Positions 28,283-36,543 of a stretch of DNA of 64,000 nt are shown here, in pieces. The stretch comes from Chengkuizengella axinellae (GTDB taxonomy: Bacteria > Bacillota > Bacilli > Paenibacillales > KCTC-33759): NCBI RefSeq assembly GCF_030730905.1, contig NZ_JAVAMP010000002.1, positions 310,001 to 374,000 of the forward strand, in the 5' to 3' direction. A program made the position numbers and the translations under genes. Each line of letters opens with the position of its first letter. Positions within the stretch are counted from its first letter, which is position 1. Below the pieces are notes generated by a model. That model made no database searches, was not told where the DNA came from, and saw only the letters and a program-made list of their open reading frames with translations.

Positions 28283-29263
28283 TTAATCAACTGTATTCCT
28301 ATCACCTTTGTTTCGAATATTTTCTTTATTTTGATGAAAATGATTGGAGCGTATGGCATTATCATCATCTAAAATGTTAATGCCTGCCTCTTCACTACTT
28401 CTGATTGTATTCTTGTCAACTATATTTTCATTCCCCTCAAGTTTCACTCCATTATTGTTGTTAGTGACTACATTATGAATGATGCGACTCTTAGTTGCTT
28501 TTTCTTTAGAGGAGAATATCATGATTCCGTTTTCCTTATTAAACTTACTCTCATTTCCTAGGAGCAATGAATTTGAATCTGCTTCGATTCCATCATCTTC
28601 ATTTTGCAGTGCTTTATTCCAAAATAAAAAGTTAGAACTTTTCTCAGTATCAAATCCATCCTCTCCATTTTTAGAAGAGGTGTTATATAAAAATGTATTA
28701 TATACACTGTCAGATAAAAAACCATCAAAGCGGTTCCCTGATGTCATATTGTTAAATGCTAGATTGTATTTCCCTTGAAAATTAAGCCCACAATCTAGGT
28801 TGTTTTTCATTTTGCACTTCATAATGAAGTTATGATTTCCAAGGACAAGCATCCCATCTCTATTATTTCCTTCCGCCTCACATTGTGTCACTACATTGTG
28901 CAATGCATCACTTTCAATACAAACCCCATCTAATTCATTTTCAATTGTTTTAATATGGTGAATGGTATTATCATTCTTCTGAATGAATAACCCAAATCGG
29001 CTGAAATTTTGTACCGTTAAATTTTCAATTGTAATGAAGTTAGAACCTTGGATGTTAAATCCATCTTTATTTAATCCAAGATTTGAGCCATCTACGATTG
29101 TTTTTCCTATCCCAGCTCCAATGATTCGAATTCGATTTTTGTCCACGCCGATATTTATTGCTTCGTTAAAAGAACCTGCAGCAATACAGATAGTATCCCC
29201 TTCAGATGCAGCTTTGACAGCGTCAGTAATTGTGACTTTATCCTGAGGTACATGAATGATCAT
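28283..29263 (-). CDS. right-handed parallel beta-helix protein (NosD/DUF1565-like)
   Basis: A 326-residue protein made of about 22-residue coils with repeated patterns such as N-x-x-x-x-N-x-x-x-G and D-G-[FIV], typical of a parallel beta-helix like that of pectate lyases and NosD. The first part (ITDAVKAASEGDTICIAAGS) is the usual cap of this fold. There is no signal peptide, which is unusual for the family; exosporium or surface roles are known for some unsignalled relatives, but that is inference. The ATG at 29263 is chosen over the upstream frame because GAGGAGGG lies just before it. Confidence 0.82.
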   Translation of the reverse strand: MIIHVPQDKVTITDAVKAASEGDTICIAAGSFNEAINIGVDKNRIRIIGAGIGKTIVDGSNLGLNKDGFNIQGSNFITIENLTVQNFSRFGLFIQKNDNTIHHIKTIENELDGVCIESDALHNVVTQCEAEGNNRDGMLVLGNHNFIMKCKMKNNLDCGLNFQGKYNLAFNNMTSGNRFDGFLSDSVYNTFLYNTSSKNGEDGFDTEKSSNFLFWNKALQNEDDGIEADSNSLLLGNESKFNKENGIMIFSSKEKATKSRIIHNVVTNNNNGVKLEGNENIVDKNTIRSSEEAGINILDDDNAIRSNHFHQNKENIRNKGDRNTVD

Positions 29264-29364
29264 CGTGGACCCTCCTCTTTGATAATAATTTATTATATTC
29301 ACTTTAATCAAAAAGGTAAGAAAAATGGGTGTTTGAGGAGAAGGAGATTTTTTTTAGTGAAAAG

Positions 29365-29393
29365 TTGACAATTCATATGTATCAGTGTATTAT
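29365..29393 (+). promoter_or_regulatory. sigma-A promoter of the YtrA-type operon
   Basis: A consensus-like promoter: TTGACA (29365-29370), a 17-base spacer and TATTAT (29388-29393), 54 bp before the permease start at 29447. Confidence 0.75.
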
Positions 29394-29407
29394 CTAACTA
29401 GAACACT
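29384..29407. promoter_or_regulatory. candidate operator overlapping the -10 region
   Basis: AGTGT (29384-29388) and ACACT (29403-29407) form an inverted repeat 14 bp apart that overlaps the -10 box. Operators of this spacing and sequence type are bound by YtrA-family GntR repressors, so the regulator at 30266 probably represses its own operon here. Confidence 0.5.
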
Positions 29408-29446
29408 AAAACAAAGAAGTATTATTTATATTAAAGGAGGATGATT

Positions 29447-30262
29447 ATGGATTCTTGGATGGGATTATTGAAAAAAGACTTTTTGTTAATGAAAAATAGG
29501 TTTTTGGTTTTTTTGATGCTTGATTTATTGGCATTTGGGTTAGGGTGGTATCTGCATATAAAAGAAATTGGATTTTTGAATAATCCAAGTTTGAATTGGG
29601 TGATGAATGAAAATGATTTTATTAAATTGATACCACTTGCAATTGCAATAGGATTACATGTGTTGTTTATAAGCTTTTACGTTTTTATGAGTTTAAGAAA
29701 AGAGGGAAAACAATTGCATTTGTGGCTTCATAATCCACAATCTGCATATGTCTTATTAGGTAGTAAGGTAGTAAATGGATTAATTGCTCTAATCATTTCT
29801 CTCATTTTCTCATTTTTTCTATTTTTCATGTATTTTCTTCCGATTCTATCGGAGTTAGGACCTCACATTGGAGATTTAACAAAATTAATTATGTATGCCT
29901 CTACGAACATTATCTTTGCTTCTTTGGTTATAGGAAGTGCGATTTTATTTTTCTGGGTGTTGTACCATGTATTTAAAAGTAGAATTGGAAAATGGAGTTT
30001 ATTAGTCATTTTAATTGTAATGATTTTATTCATTTGGGGGATGTCTAATTTTCAAGCCACAGATATATACAACAATTTAGTTCTTAGAGGGGAGATCAAC
30101 ATTGAATTCCCTTCATTTGAAGCATTAAATTTTGTAGAAAGTAATGTTATGGATGTAGATCAAGGTGAAGACTTCGTTGGACTTTATGTGTTTAACGTTT
30201 TAATATTTGCTGTTTTATTTGTATTATCAGCATGGATGATTGAAAAGAAGGTTGAGGTGTAA
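29447..30262 (+). CDS. ABC-type membrane protein of a YtrA-type operon
   Basis: A membrane protein of about 271 residues with six or so hydrophobic segments and no ATP-binding motif. It precedes the GntR regulator by 3 bp and the ABC ATPase shortly after, so it is most likely the permease of that transporter. Bacillus ytr-type units are induced by cell-wall antibiotics; the substrate here is unknown. ATG 29447 is preferred to 29441 because AAAGGAGG ends at 29440 and leaves proper spacing. Confidence 0.78.
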   Translation: MDSWMGLLKKDFLLMKNRFLVFLMLDLLAFGLGWYLHIKEIGFLNNPSLNWVMNENDFIKLIPLAIAIGLHVLFISFYVFMSLRKEGKQLHLWLHNPQSAYVLLGSKVVNGLIALIISLIFSFFLFFMYFLPILSELGPHIGDLTKLIMYASTNIIFASLVIGSAILFFWVLYHVFKSRIGKWSLLVILIVMILFIWGMSNFQATDIYNNLVLRGEINIEFPSFEALNFVESNVMDVDQGEDFVGLYVFNVLIFAVLFVLSAWMIEKKVEV

Positions 30263-30265
30263 AAA

Positions 30266-30634
30266 ATGGAGGACTTTCAGGCAACAAAACCGATATATAT
30301 GCAATTAGCAGAACGAATTAATCATAAGATTGTACGGAGAGAACTGCATGCAGGGGAAAAGTTAAAATCAGTTCGTGAGATGGCTGTTGAATCCGGTGTA
30401 AATCCAAATACTGTACAACGCACGTACAGTGAATTAGAAAGGATGAATATTGTGGAAACAAGAAGAGGTCAGGGAACTTTTGTAACGGAAGATGAAGGGA
30501 AATTAGAACAATTAAGAGATCAACTGAAAACTGAACATATCACAAGGTTTATCCAACAGATGGGAGAAATGGGATTTAGCAAAAATGAGATGGTAAAGGG
30601 ATTACAAGAATACATTGTAAAGGAGGGACAATAA
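30266..30634 (+). CDS. GntR-family regulator, YtrA subfamily
   Basis: A 122-residue repressor with only a winged HTH (about 10-75: PIYMQLAERINHKIVRRELH, SVREMAVESGVNPNTVQRTY, RRGQGTFV) and a short helical tail, the size and layout of the YtrA subfamily rather than the larger FadR or HutC types. It is transcribed between its putative permease and its ATPase, with only a few bases on each side. The inverted repeat at 29384-29407 is the likely binding site. Confidence 0.9.
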   Translation: MEDFQATKPIYMQLAERINHKIVRRELHAGEKLKSVREMAVESGVNPNTVQRTYSELERMNIVETRRGQGTFVTEDEGKLEQLRDQLKTEHITRFIQQMGEMGFSKNEMVKGLQEYIVKEGQ

Positions 30635-30635
30635 C

Positions 30636-31337
30636 TTGATTACTTTTGAAAATGTTTCAAAAACGTATATTACACAAAAAGCTTTAAAAGATATCAATAT
30701 TGAGCTGCCTAAGGGGAAAATCATCGGTATTATTGGAGAAAATGGCAGTGGAAAATCAACGATGCTGAAATTGATAGCTGGATTAATTCGTCCAACAAAA
30801 GGCTTTGTGAAAGTAAATGATATTCAAACAAACCGAAGGGTCAGTGAAATCGTCACTTATTTGTCAGAACTAGATGCTTATTATGCGATGTACACTGTGA
30901 AACAAACGATGGACTTCTTTGCAACACAATATAAAGACTTTGATTTAGAGAAAGCAAACCAAATTATGAAGTTTATGAAGTTAGAGCCTTCACAAAAGGT
31001 GAAAAACTTATCCAAAGGGAATCGAGGGCGGTTAAAAATCGTATTGTCACTAGCGCGTGATGTACCGTATATCATTTTGGATGAACCTTTTTCTGGGTTA
31101 GACCCTATGGTAAGAGAGTCTGTTGTTAAGGGACTCCTATCTTATATCGATTTGGAGAAACAAACTGTCATAATTACAACACATGAAATTCAAGAGGTAG
31201 AGGCTCTTCTAGATATGATTGTTGTAATTAGAAATGGTCAAATTATAGATACAAAAAGTGTTGAGAAGCTTCATGAGCAAGAGCAAATGAGTGTGGTAGA
31301 GTGGTTGAAGAATGTGTATGAGAACGCTCCTGCATGA
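30636..31337 (+). CDS. ABC transporter ATP-binding protein
   Basis: A 233-residue ABC ATPase. Walker A is GENGSGKSTML, the signature is reduced to LSKGNRGRL, Walker B is YIILDEPFSGLDP, and the H-loop is ITTHEIQ. It starts with TTG, with AGGAGGG just upstream, one base after the GntR stop. With the permease at 29447 it forms an exporter. The dividing hairpin at 31404-31433 ends the operon. Confidence 0.9.
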   Translation: MITFENVSKTYITQKALKDINIELPKGKIIGIIGENGSGKSTMLKLIAGLIRPTKGFVKVNDIQTNRRVSEIVTYLSELDAYYAMYTVKQTMDFFATQYKDFDLEKANQIMKFMKLEPSQKVKNLSKGNRGRLKIVLSLARDVPYIILDEPFSGLDPMVRESVVKGLLSYIDLEKQTVIITTHEIQEVEALLDMIVVIRNGQIIDTKSVEKLHEQEQMSVVEWLKNVYENAPA

Positions 31338-31403
31338 TTATACTGTTATAGATGATGAAATGAGGATGTAAACCATCCCCACTTCATATGAAAAAAAGAC
31401 AAT

Positions 31404-31433
31404 ATAAGCCTTCACTGAATAATGAAGGCTTAT
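31404..31433 (+). terminator. terminator of the YtrA-type operon
   Basis: ATAAGCCTTCA (31404-31414) pairs with TGAAGGCTTAT (31423-31433) around an 8-base loop, followed by a short T-rich run. Confidence 0.65.
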
Positions 31434-31530
31434 TTGTATGCCCTGCATTTGCAAAAGAAATAAAGAATTAGTAAGATAAAATAACATACTTACTTACGAT
31501 TTTACATTGATATAAGGAGGTTAGAAGCTT

Positions 31531-32310
31531 TTGAAATCGTCGCGTTTATTGTGGTCTTCAATTTTAATCGTAGCTATAATTACAACCTCAATATTTATTT
31601 ATGGTTTTGTGAATGCCATTCAAACCGTGGTTTATCCAAATGGATCAAATTTAACTGAACCTGAAGCTGAAATTGAAGAAGAAATTGCCCCAAGTGCTGA
31701 TGAAATTATTATTTTATCTTTGGGGGACTCATTAACAAAAGGAACAGGAGACAAAACCAACAATGGATATGTGGGGGTTGTGAGAAATCTGCTTGAGGAA
31801 AATAAAGACAAGCCTGTATACCTTCGTCCTTTTGCAGTGGATGGTTACACAACGGAACAGCTACTGGATTTTATAACAACTCAAAGTGGAGTTCGGACGG
31901 CTATAAAAGAATCCAATCTTATTTTAATGACCATAGGAGGAAATGATATGTTTTCTCCAGGTAATGAGCTTGACCTACAGACATCTGAACAACTGATGAA
32001 GGATGCGCTTGCTAATATTAGTAAAGTTTTTGCTGAGTTAAATGCTCTAAATGCTGAAGCAGATATCGTTTATGTTGGCTTGTATAATCCTTTTTCAGAA
32101 ATTGATGAGAATGGAGAAGTGGCTTTATTCGTACAGGAGTGGAATCATGAGGTTTTCAAAATGACCACAGCATACAAACAAGTGATGTTTGTCCCAACTT
32201 CTGATTTATTTTATAAAAATACTAAAAGTTTCTTGTCTTCAGATGTGTATCATCCAAATGAAGAGGGTTATAAGAGGATCGGAGAACGAATTGTCAACGT
32301 GCTGCAATAA
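31531..32310 (+). CDS. membrane-anchored SGNH/GDSL hydrolase
   Basis: A 259-residue esterase/lipase-fold protein anchored by an N-terminal helix (about 9-30) with the domain outside. SGNH blocks: LSLGDSLT with Ser67, GGNDMF, and DVYHPN with Asp238 and His241. The layout resembles Bacillus YpmR. The substrate may be an acyl or acetyl ester of wall or lipid. It starts at TTG with AAGGAGG upstream. The following ABC genes begin 28 bp later, so this may be one operon. Confidence 0.87.
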   Translation: MKSSRLLWSSILIVAIITTSIFIYGFVNAIQTVVYPNGSNLTEPEAEIEEEIAPSADEIIILSLGDSLTKGTGDKTNNGYVGVVRNLLEENKDKPVYLRPFAVDGYTTEQLLDFITTQSGVRTAIKESNLILMTIGGNDMFSPGNELDLQTSEQLMKDALANISKVFAELNALNAEADIVYVGLYNPFSEIDENGEVALFVQEWNHEVFKMTTAYKQVMFVPTSDLFYKNTKSFLSSDVYHPNEEGYKRIGERIVNVLQ

Positions 32311-32338
32311 TCATTTCTCATGATAGGGGGTTCAGTTA

Positions 32339-33295
32339 ATGGGATTAAAAGAAGAAATACCTGTTTTATCTGTTAAACATTTAAAGAAAAAAATTAAAAA
32401 AAAGTGGATTATTAACGACATCTCATTTGATATTTATGAAGGTCAAATTTTTGGTTTTTTAGGACCAAATGGGTCGGGAAAAACGACAACGATAAGAATG
32501 CTGGTAGATTTAATCAGCCCAACTGAGGGATCAATTCATGTTTGTGGGAAAAATGTGCAGACAGAACACGATGAGGCTTTAAAACATGTTGGGTGTATTG
32601 TGGAGAATCCAGAACTTTATACATACTTAACAGGATGGGAAAACCTTGAACATTTCGCAGCAATGCTTCCGAATATATCGCAGCAAAGAATTCAAGAGGT
32701 TGTTGAAATTGTTGGAATGGATCAACGTATTCATGATAAAGTCAAAACGTATTCACTAGGAATGAGACAACGGTTAGGAATCGCTCAAGCATTGCTGGGA
32801 AAACCTAAACTTCTAATTCTTGATGAACCTACAAATGGGCTTGATCCTCAAGGGATAAAAGAGCTTCGGATATTTATAAGGAATTTAGCAAAAGAGGGTT
32901 TAAGCTTATTTATATCTAGCCACTTATTAAGTGAAATTCAATTAATGTGTGATCGTGTAGCGATTATTAGAAAAGGAGAAGTGATTGCCGTTGGAAATGT
33001 AGATGAACTTCTTGAACAATCTAGCTCAACAGTATTATGGGGGGTCTCTCCTGTTGAGCAAGGAAAAAAAATATTGCAATCATTTCAATCTATAGAATTA
33101 ACACAGCTAGATGATTTCGAATTTGAGACTGTAACTTCTTCTAATATTGTACCAACATTAATGAATGTAGAAGATATTCCTCTAGTAAATGAACAAATGG
33201 TTAAAGCAGGTATCCAAGTTACAAATATTGAAGTCAGAAAGCCATCCTTGGAAGATATGTTTTTAACCTTAACGGAGGGTGAGAGAATTGATTAA
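32339..33295 (+). CDS. ABC transporter ATP-binding protein, BcrA-like
   Basis: A 318-residue ABC ATPase with Walker A GPNGSGKTTTI, signature YSLGMRQRLGIA, Walker B LLILDEPTNGLDP, and a C-terminal extension of about 90 residues as in the bacitracin/lantibiotic export type (BcrA). It overlaps the following permease gene in a different frame. Together they look like a self-protection or lipid exporter pair. The substrate is not readable, and no bacteriocin genes are in the window. Confidence 0.9.
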   Translation: MGLKEEIPVLSVKHLKKKIKKKWIINDISFDIYEGQIFGFLGPNGSGKTTTIRMLVDLISPTEGSIHVCGKNVQTEHDEALKHVGCIVENPELYTYLTGWENLEHFAAMLPNISQQRIQEVVEIVGMDQRIHDKVKTYSLGMRQRLGIAQALLGKPKLLILDEPTNGLDPQGIKELRIFIRNLAKEGLSLFISSHLLSEIQLMCDRVAIIRKGEVIAVGNVDELLEQSSSTVLWGVSPVEQGKKILQSFQSIELTQLDDFEFETVTSSNIVPTLMNVEDIPLVNEQMVKAGIQVTNIEVRKPSLEDMFLTLTEGERID

Positions 33296-34280
33296 AATAT
33301 ACCCTTTGGTGCGTAACGAAGTGCTGAAAATATGGAAGAAAAGAAGATTTATTGTCATTGTGCTTATATTAGCCGTATTAATTCCTATTTTTACATATGC
33401 ACAGCTTCGAGTTGCTTTAAATGTTCAGAAACAAATGGGAACGGAAGACTGGCGAATTGTAGTTCAGCAACAAATTCAAGATTATGAGAATCGTGTTGGC
33501 AGTCCTAGAATGCAAGAAGAATGGAAGCGATGGTACACGGTTGAAATTCAACGTTTGCAGCTTCATTTGGATCAAAATATAGACCCTAATTCTCCAAATG
33601 GGGTGACTTTCACGAATCAGTTTGTTGCGAATTCAGTCGGTTTGTTTCTGCCTTTATTGGTGCTGGTTATTGCTGCAGATTTAGTGTCTGGGGAGCATTC
33701 TGCTGGAACGTTAAAATTGTTATTAACTAGACCTATAAAAAGGTGGAAGATATTATTAAGTAAATATATTGCCCTAACAATATATGTTTCAATTACAGTT
33801 CTATTGTTAGCTATCATGAGTTATCTCATTTCAGGCATTGTATTTGGCTTCAATGGCTGGATGCAGCCCGTTTTAACTGGCTTTGAAGTGATTGGATCTG
33901 ATTTGAATTTAAATAACATTAATAGCATTCCCCAATGGCAATTTCTTGTGATGGAACTAGGACTTGCTTGGTTTTCTTCCTTAGTTGTAGCTTGTTTAGC
34001 AATGATGATATCTGTATTAGTCAGAAGTATTGCAGCTGGAATGGGGATTATGTTGGCTACTTTAATTGCCGGCACCATTTTAACCAATATGGTTTCATCT
34101 TGGGAAAATGCGAAATACTTTTTCATGGTCAACTTACAAACTGTTTCTTATTTGTCAGGTTCAGTACCACCAATTGAAGGTCTAACCCTCTCATTTTCTC
34201 TTATTAATTTAAGTGTTTGGGCTCTATTATCAATTTTCGTTTCTTTTGTTGTATTTATGAAACGTGATATATTAAATTAA
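33288..34280 (+). CDS. ABC-2 type permease
   Basis: A 330-residue permease partner of the ATPase at 32339. One helix is near the N-terminus, then a long hydrophilic loop (about 45-110), then five helices, the ABC-2 layout; VSGEHSAGTLKLLLTRPIKR is the usual cytosolic coupling segment. The start is best placed at TTG 33288, with GGAGGG 8 bases upstream, rather than GTG 33279. It overlaps the ATPase gene by 8 bases, so translation is coupled. Confidence 0.85.
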   Translation: MIKIYPLVRNEVLKIWKKRRFIVIVLILAVLIPIFTYAQLRVALNVQKQMGTEDWRIVVQQQIQDYENRVGSPRMQEEWKRWYTVEIQRLQLHLDQNIDPNSPNGVTFTNQFVANSVGLFLPLLVLVIAADLVSGEHSAGTLKLLLTRPIKRWKILLSKYIALTIYVSITVLLLAIMSYLISGIVFGFNGWMQPVLTGFEVIGSDLNLNNINSIPQWQFLVMELGLAWFSSLVVACLAMMISVLVRSIAAGMGIMLATLIAGTILTNMVSSWENAKYFFMVNLQTVSYLSGSVPPIEGLTLSFSLINLSVWALLSIFVSFVVFMKRDILN

Positions 34281-34302
34281 CAACTATTAGTATAAAAAAC
34301 CT

Positions 34303-34413
34303 AAAAAACAAGCGAGATAAAGACGTTTGCAATGTAGGTCAGATAATAACTGATTTATGTGATTGACGTCAAAACCAGTTCACCGATGATCTGGTATATC
34401 TTCTTGTTTTTTT
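34303..34413 (+). ncRNA. candidate structured RNA with three-way junction and terminal U-run
   Basis: P1 is AAAAAACAAG-C-GAGATA (34303-34319) with TATCTTCTTGTTTTTT (34397-34412), about 16 bp with one bulged C. P2 is GACGT (34322-34326) with ACGTC (34366-34370), continued by CAAT/ATTG and GGTCAG/CTGATT. P3 is ACCAG-T-TCA / TGA-T-CTGGT with a CCGA loop. So an organised junction is enclosed by a stem that ends in a U-run like a terminator. It lies 3' of the ABC permease gene and before the parE promoter. It matches no riboswitch I know. It could be a terminator-type element of the ABC operon or an independent small RNA. Confidence 0.5.
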
Positions 34414-34489
34414 CTCACTTTATCGTTTAAAGACAATTATCTTTAAGTCTATACCTGAAGGCTTGTCAACCTTAGAGTTTTTGTCCCGA

Positions 34490-34520
34490 TTCAACAAAAA
34501 AATGAATTTCATGGTATAAT
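34490..34520 (+). promoter_or_regulatory. candidate sigma-A promoter of parE
   Basis: A perfect -10 TATAAT lies at 34515-34520, with a weaker TTCAAC at 34490-34495 (19-base spacer), 42 bases before the parE start. Confidence 0.5.
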
Positions 34521-34562
34521 GCTAAATAGCGTTTGAAGTAATTGGCAAGGAGGCGACAAATT

Positions 34563-36533
34563 TTGGATCAAATCGATTTATTTTCGAAGCCAAAAGAAAA
34601 ACAACAAACTGAATATGGTGCGGATGATATACAAGTATTGGAAGGGTTGGTTGCCGTCCGTAAAAGACCTGGAATGTATATAGGAAACACTGGAAATTCA
34701 GGTTTGCATCATTTGGTTTGGGAAATCGTGGATAATGCGGTTGATGAACATCTTGCAAAATTTTGTGATCAAATAGATATTACTATACATAAAGACGAAT
34801 CCATTACTGTTTTTGACTATGGGCGAGGCATTCCAACAGACATGCACAAAACAGGTATTCCAACCCCTCAGGTTGTATTTACAATTCTACACGCAGGTGG
34901 AAAATTTGGAGGCTCAGGTTATAAAAAATCTGGCGGACTTCATGGAGTAGGTGCATCTGTAACCAACGCATTATCTGAATGGTTGGAAGTTGAAATATAC
35001 CGTGATGGAAAAATACATAAACAGCGATATGAATATTGGGTGGACAAAGATGGAACAGAACATGTTGGAGAGCCTGTAACAAAATTAGAAGTAGTAGGTA
35101 ATACACGTAGGACAGGTACAAAAATCACCTTTAAACCCGATCAAAAAGTTTTTAAAAGCGGAACTCACATTCAATACGATACATTAGCTGAACGGCTGCA
35201 AGAAATTGCATTTCTAAATTCAGGGTTGAAAATAAACTTAAAAGATGAACGTACAAATGAAGATGTTTCTTATGATTACAATGGCGGAGCAAAACAATTT
35301 GTTGAATATTTAAATGAAAACAAATCTGTTTTGCATGATGTCATTCATTTTCATGGAGAAAAGGATGATATCGAAATTGAGATTGCCATTCAATATAACG
35401 ATGGATTTACAGAGACGATTGCATCATATGTGAATTCCATTCCTACACGTGGTGGAGGAACGCATGAAACGGGTTTTAAAACAGCATATACTAGGATCAT
35501 GAATGAATATGCTCGAAAATCTGCTTTACTAAAGGAAAAAGATAAAAACCTAGAAGGTTCGGATCTTCGTGAAGGATTAATGGTTGTTATAAACATTAAG
35601 ATGGGTGAAGTTGAATTCGTAGGTCAAACGAAGGATCAACTAGGAAGCAGCTCTGCAAGAAGTGCAACAGATGCGGTTGTAGCGGAAAACATTGCGGTTT
35701 TTCTTGAGGAAAATCCCAAGGTTTCTCAATTGCTGATCAAAAAATCTGTTCAAGCTGCCAAGGCAAGAGCTGCAGCAAGAAAAGCGCGGGAAGATGTTCG
35801 TTCTGGAAAAAAAGGAAGAAGCCAAAGCTCTAATTTAGGTGGAAAGTTAACTCCTGCACAATCCAAGGATTATTCACGTAATGAAATTTTTATCGTGGAG
35901 GGGGACTCCGCGGGAGGTTCTGCAAAACAAGGTAGAGATTCAAAACATCAAGCTATTTTACCTTTAAAAGGGAAACCTATGAATCCAGAAAAAGCAAAAC
36001 TTGCAGATATACTGAAAAATGAAGAGTACAGAGCCATTATAGCGGCGATAGGTGCTGGTGTAGGACCTGATTTTGAATTAGAAGAATGCAATTATAGCAA
36101 AATTATTATTATGACGGATGCAGATACGGATGGAGCACATATTCAAGTATTGCTGCTTACATTCTTTTATAGATATATGAAACCACTTGTTGATGCAGGG
36201 AAAGTTTATATCGCACAACCTCCTTTATTTAAAGTGACTAAAAAGGGAAGAAAGACCTTTATGAAATATGCTTGGACTGAAGAACAGTTGCAAGACACAA
36301 TAAAGGAATACGGAAAAAATGTAGAACTGCAAAGATATAAAGGTTTAGGTGAGATGAATCCTGATCAACTATGGGAAACAACGATGGATCCAGCCTTAAG
36401 AACATTATTGCAGGTACAAATTGAAGATGCCGCTATGGCGGAAAAAAGAGTATCCACTTTGATGGGGGATAAGGTAGACCCAAGAAAAAGATGGATTATT
36501 GAAAATGTAGACTTTACGAAGTTTGATGAATAG
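34563..36533 (+). CDS. parE: DNA topoisomerase IV subunit B
   Basis: The ATPase subunit of topoisomerase IV, which unlinks daughter chromosomes. The 656 residues comprise a GHKL ATPase ([44 protein letters not shown]), a transducer, and a TOPRIM domain ([25 protein letters not shown]). The segment [14 protein letters not shown] is closer to ParE than GyrB, and the next gene is parC, not gyrA. The start at TTG 34563 is chosen because AAGGAGG lies 6 bases before it; the longer frame from 34542 would place that site inside the gene. Confidence 0.95.
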   Translation: MDQIDLFSKPKEKQQTEYGADDIQVLEGLVAVRKRPGMYIGNTGNSGLHHLVWEIVDNAVDEHLAKFCDQIDITIHKDESITVFDYGRGIPTDMHKTGIPTPQVVFTILHAGGKFGGSGYKKSGGLHGVGASVTNALSEWLEVEIYRDGKIHKQRYEYWVDKDGTEHVGEPVTKLEVVGNTRRTGTKITFKPDQKVFKSGTHIQYDTLAERLQEIAFLNSGLKINLKDERTNEDVSYDYNGGAKQFVEYLNENKSVLHDVIHFHGEKDDIEIEIAIQYNDGFTETIASYVNSIPTRGGGTHETGFKTAYTRIMNEYARKSALLKEKDKNLEGSDLREGLMVVINIKMGEVEFVGQTKDQLGSSSARSATDAVVAENIAVFLEENPKVSQLLIKKSVQAAKARAAARKAREDVRSGKKGRSQSSNLGGKLTPAQSKDYSRNEIFIVEGDSAGGSAKQGRDSKHQAILPLKGKPMNPEKAKLADILKNEEYRAIIAAIGAGVGPDFELEECNYSKIIIMTDADTDGAHIQVLLLTFFYRYMKPLVDAGKVYIAQPPLFKVTKKGRKTFMKYAWTEEQLQDTIKEYGKNVELQRYKGLGEMNPDQLWETTMDPALRTLLQVQIEDAAMAEKRVSTLMGDKVDPRKRWIIENVDFTKFDE

Positions 36534-36543
36534 AGGGGATAAC

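Noticed and set aside
32339-34280. Bacteriocin immunity locus
   Set aside because: The BcrA-type ABC pair alone does not show this; no precursor peptide or modification genes are seen.
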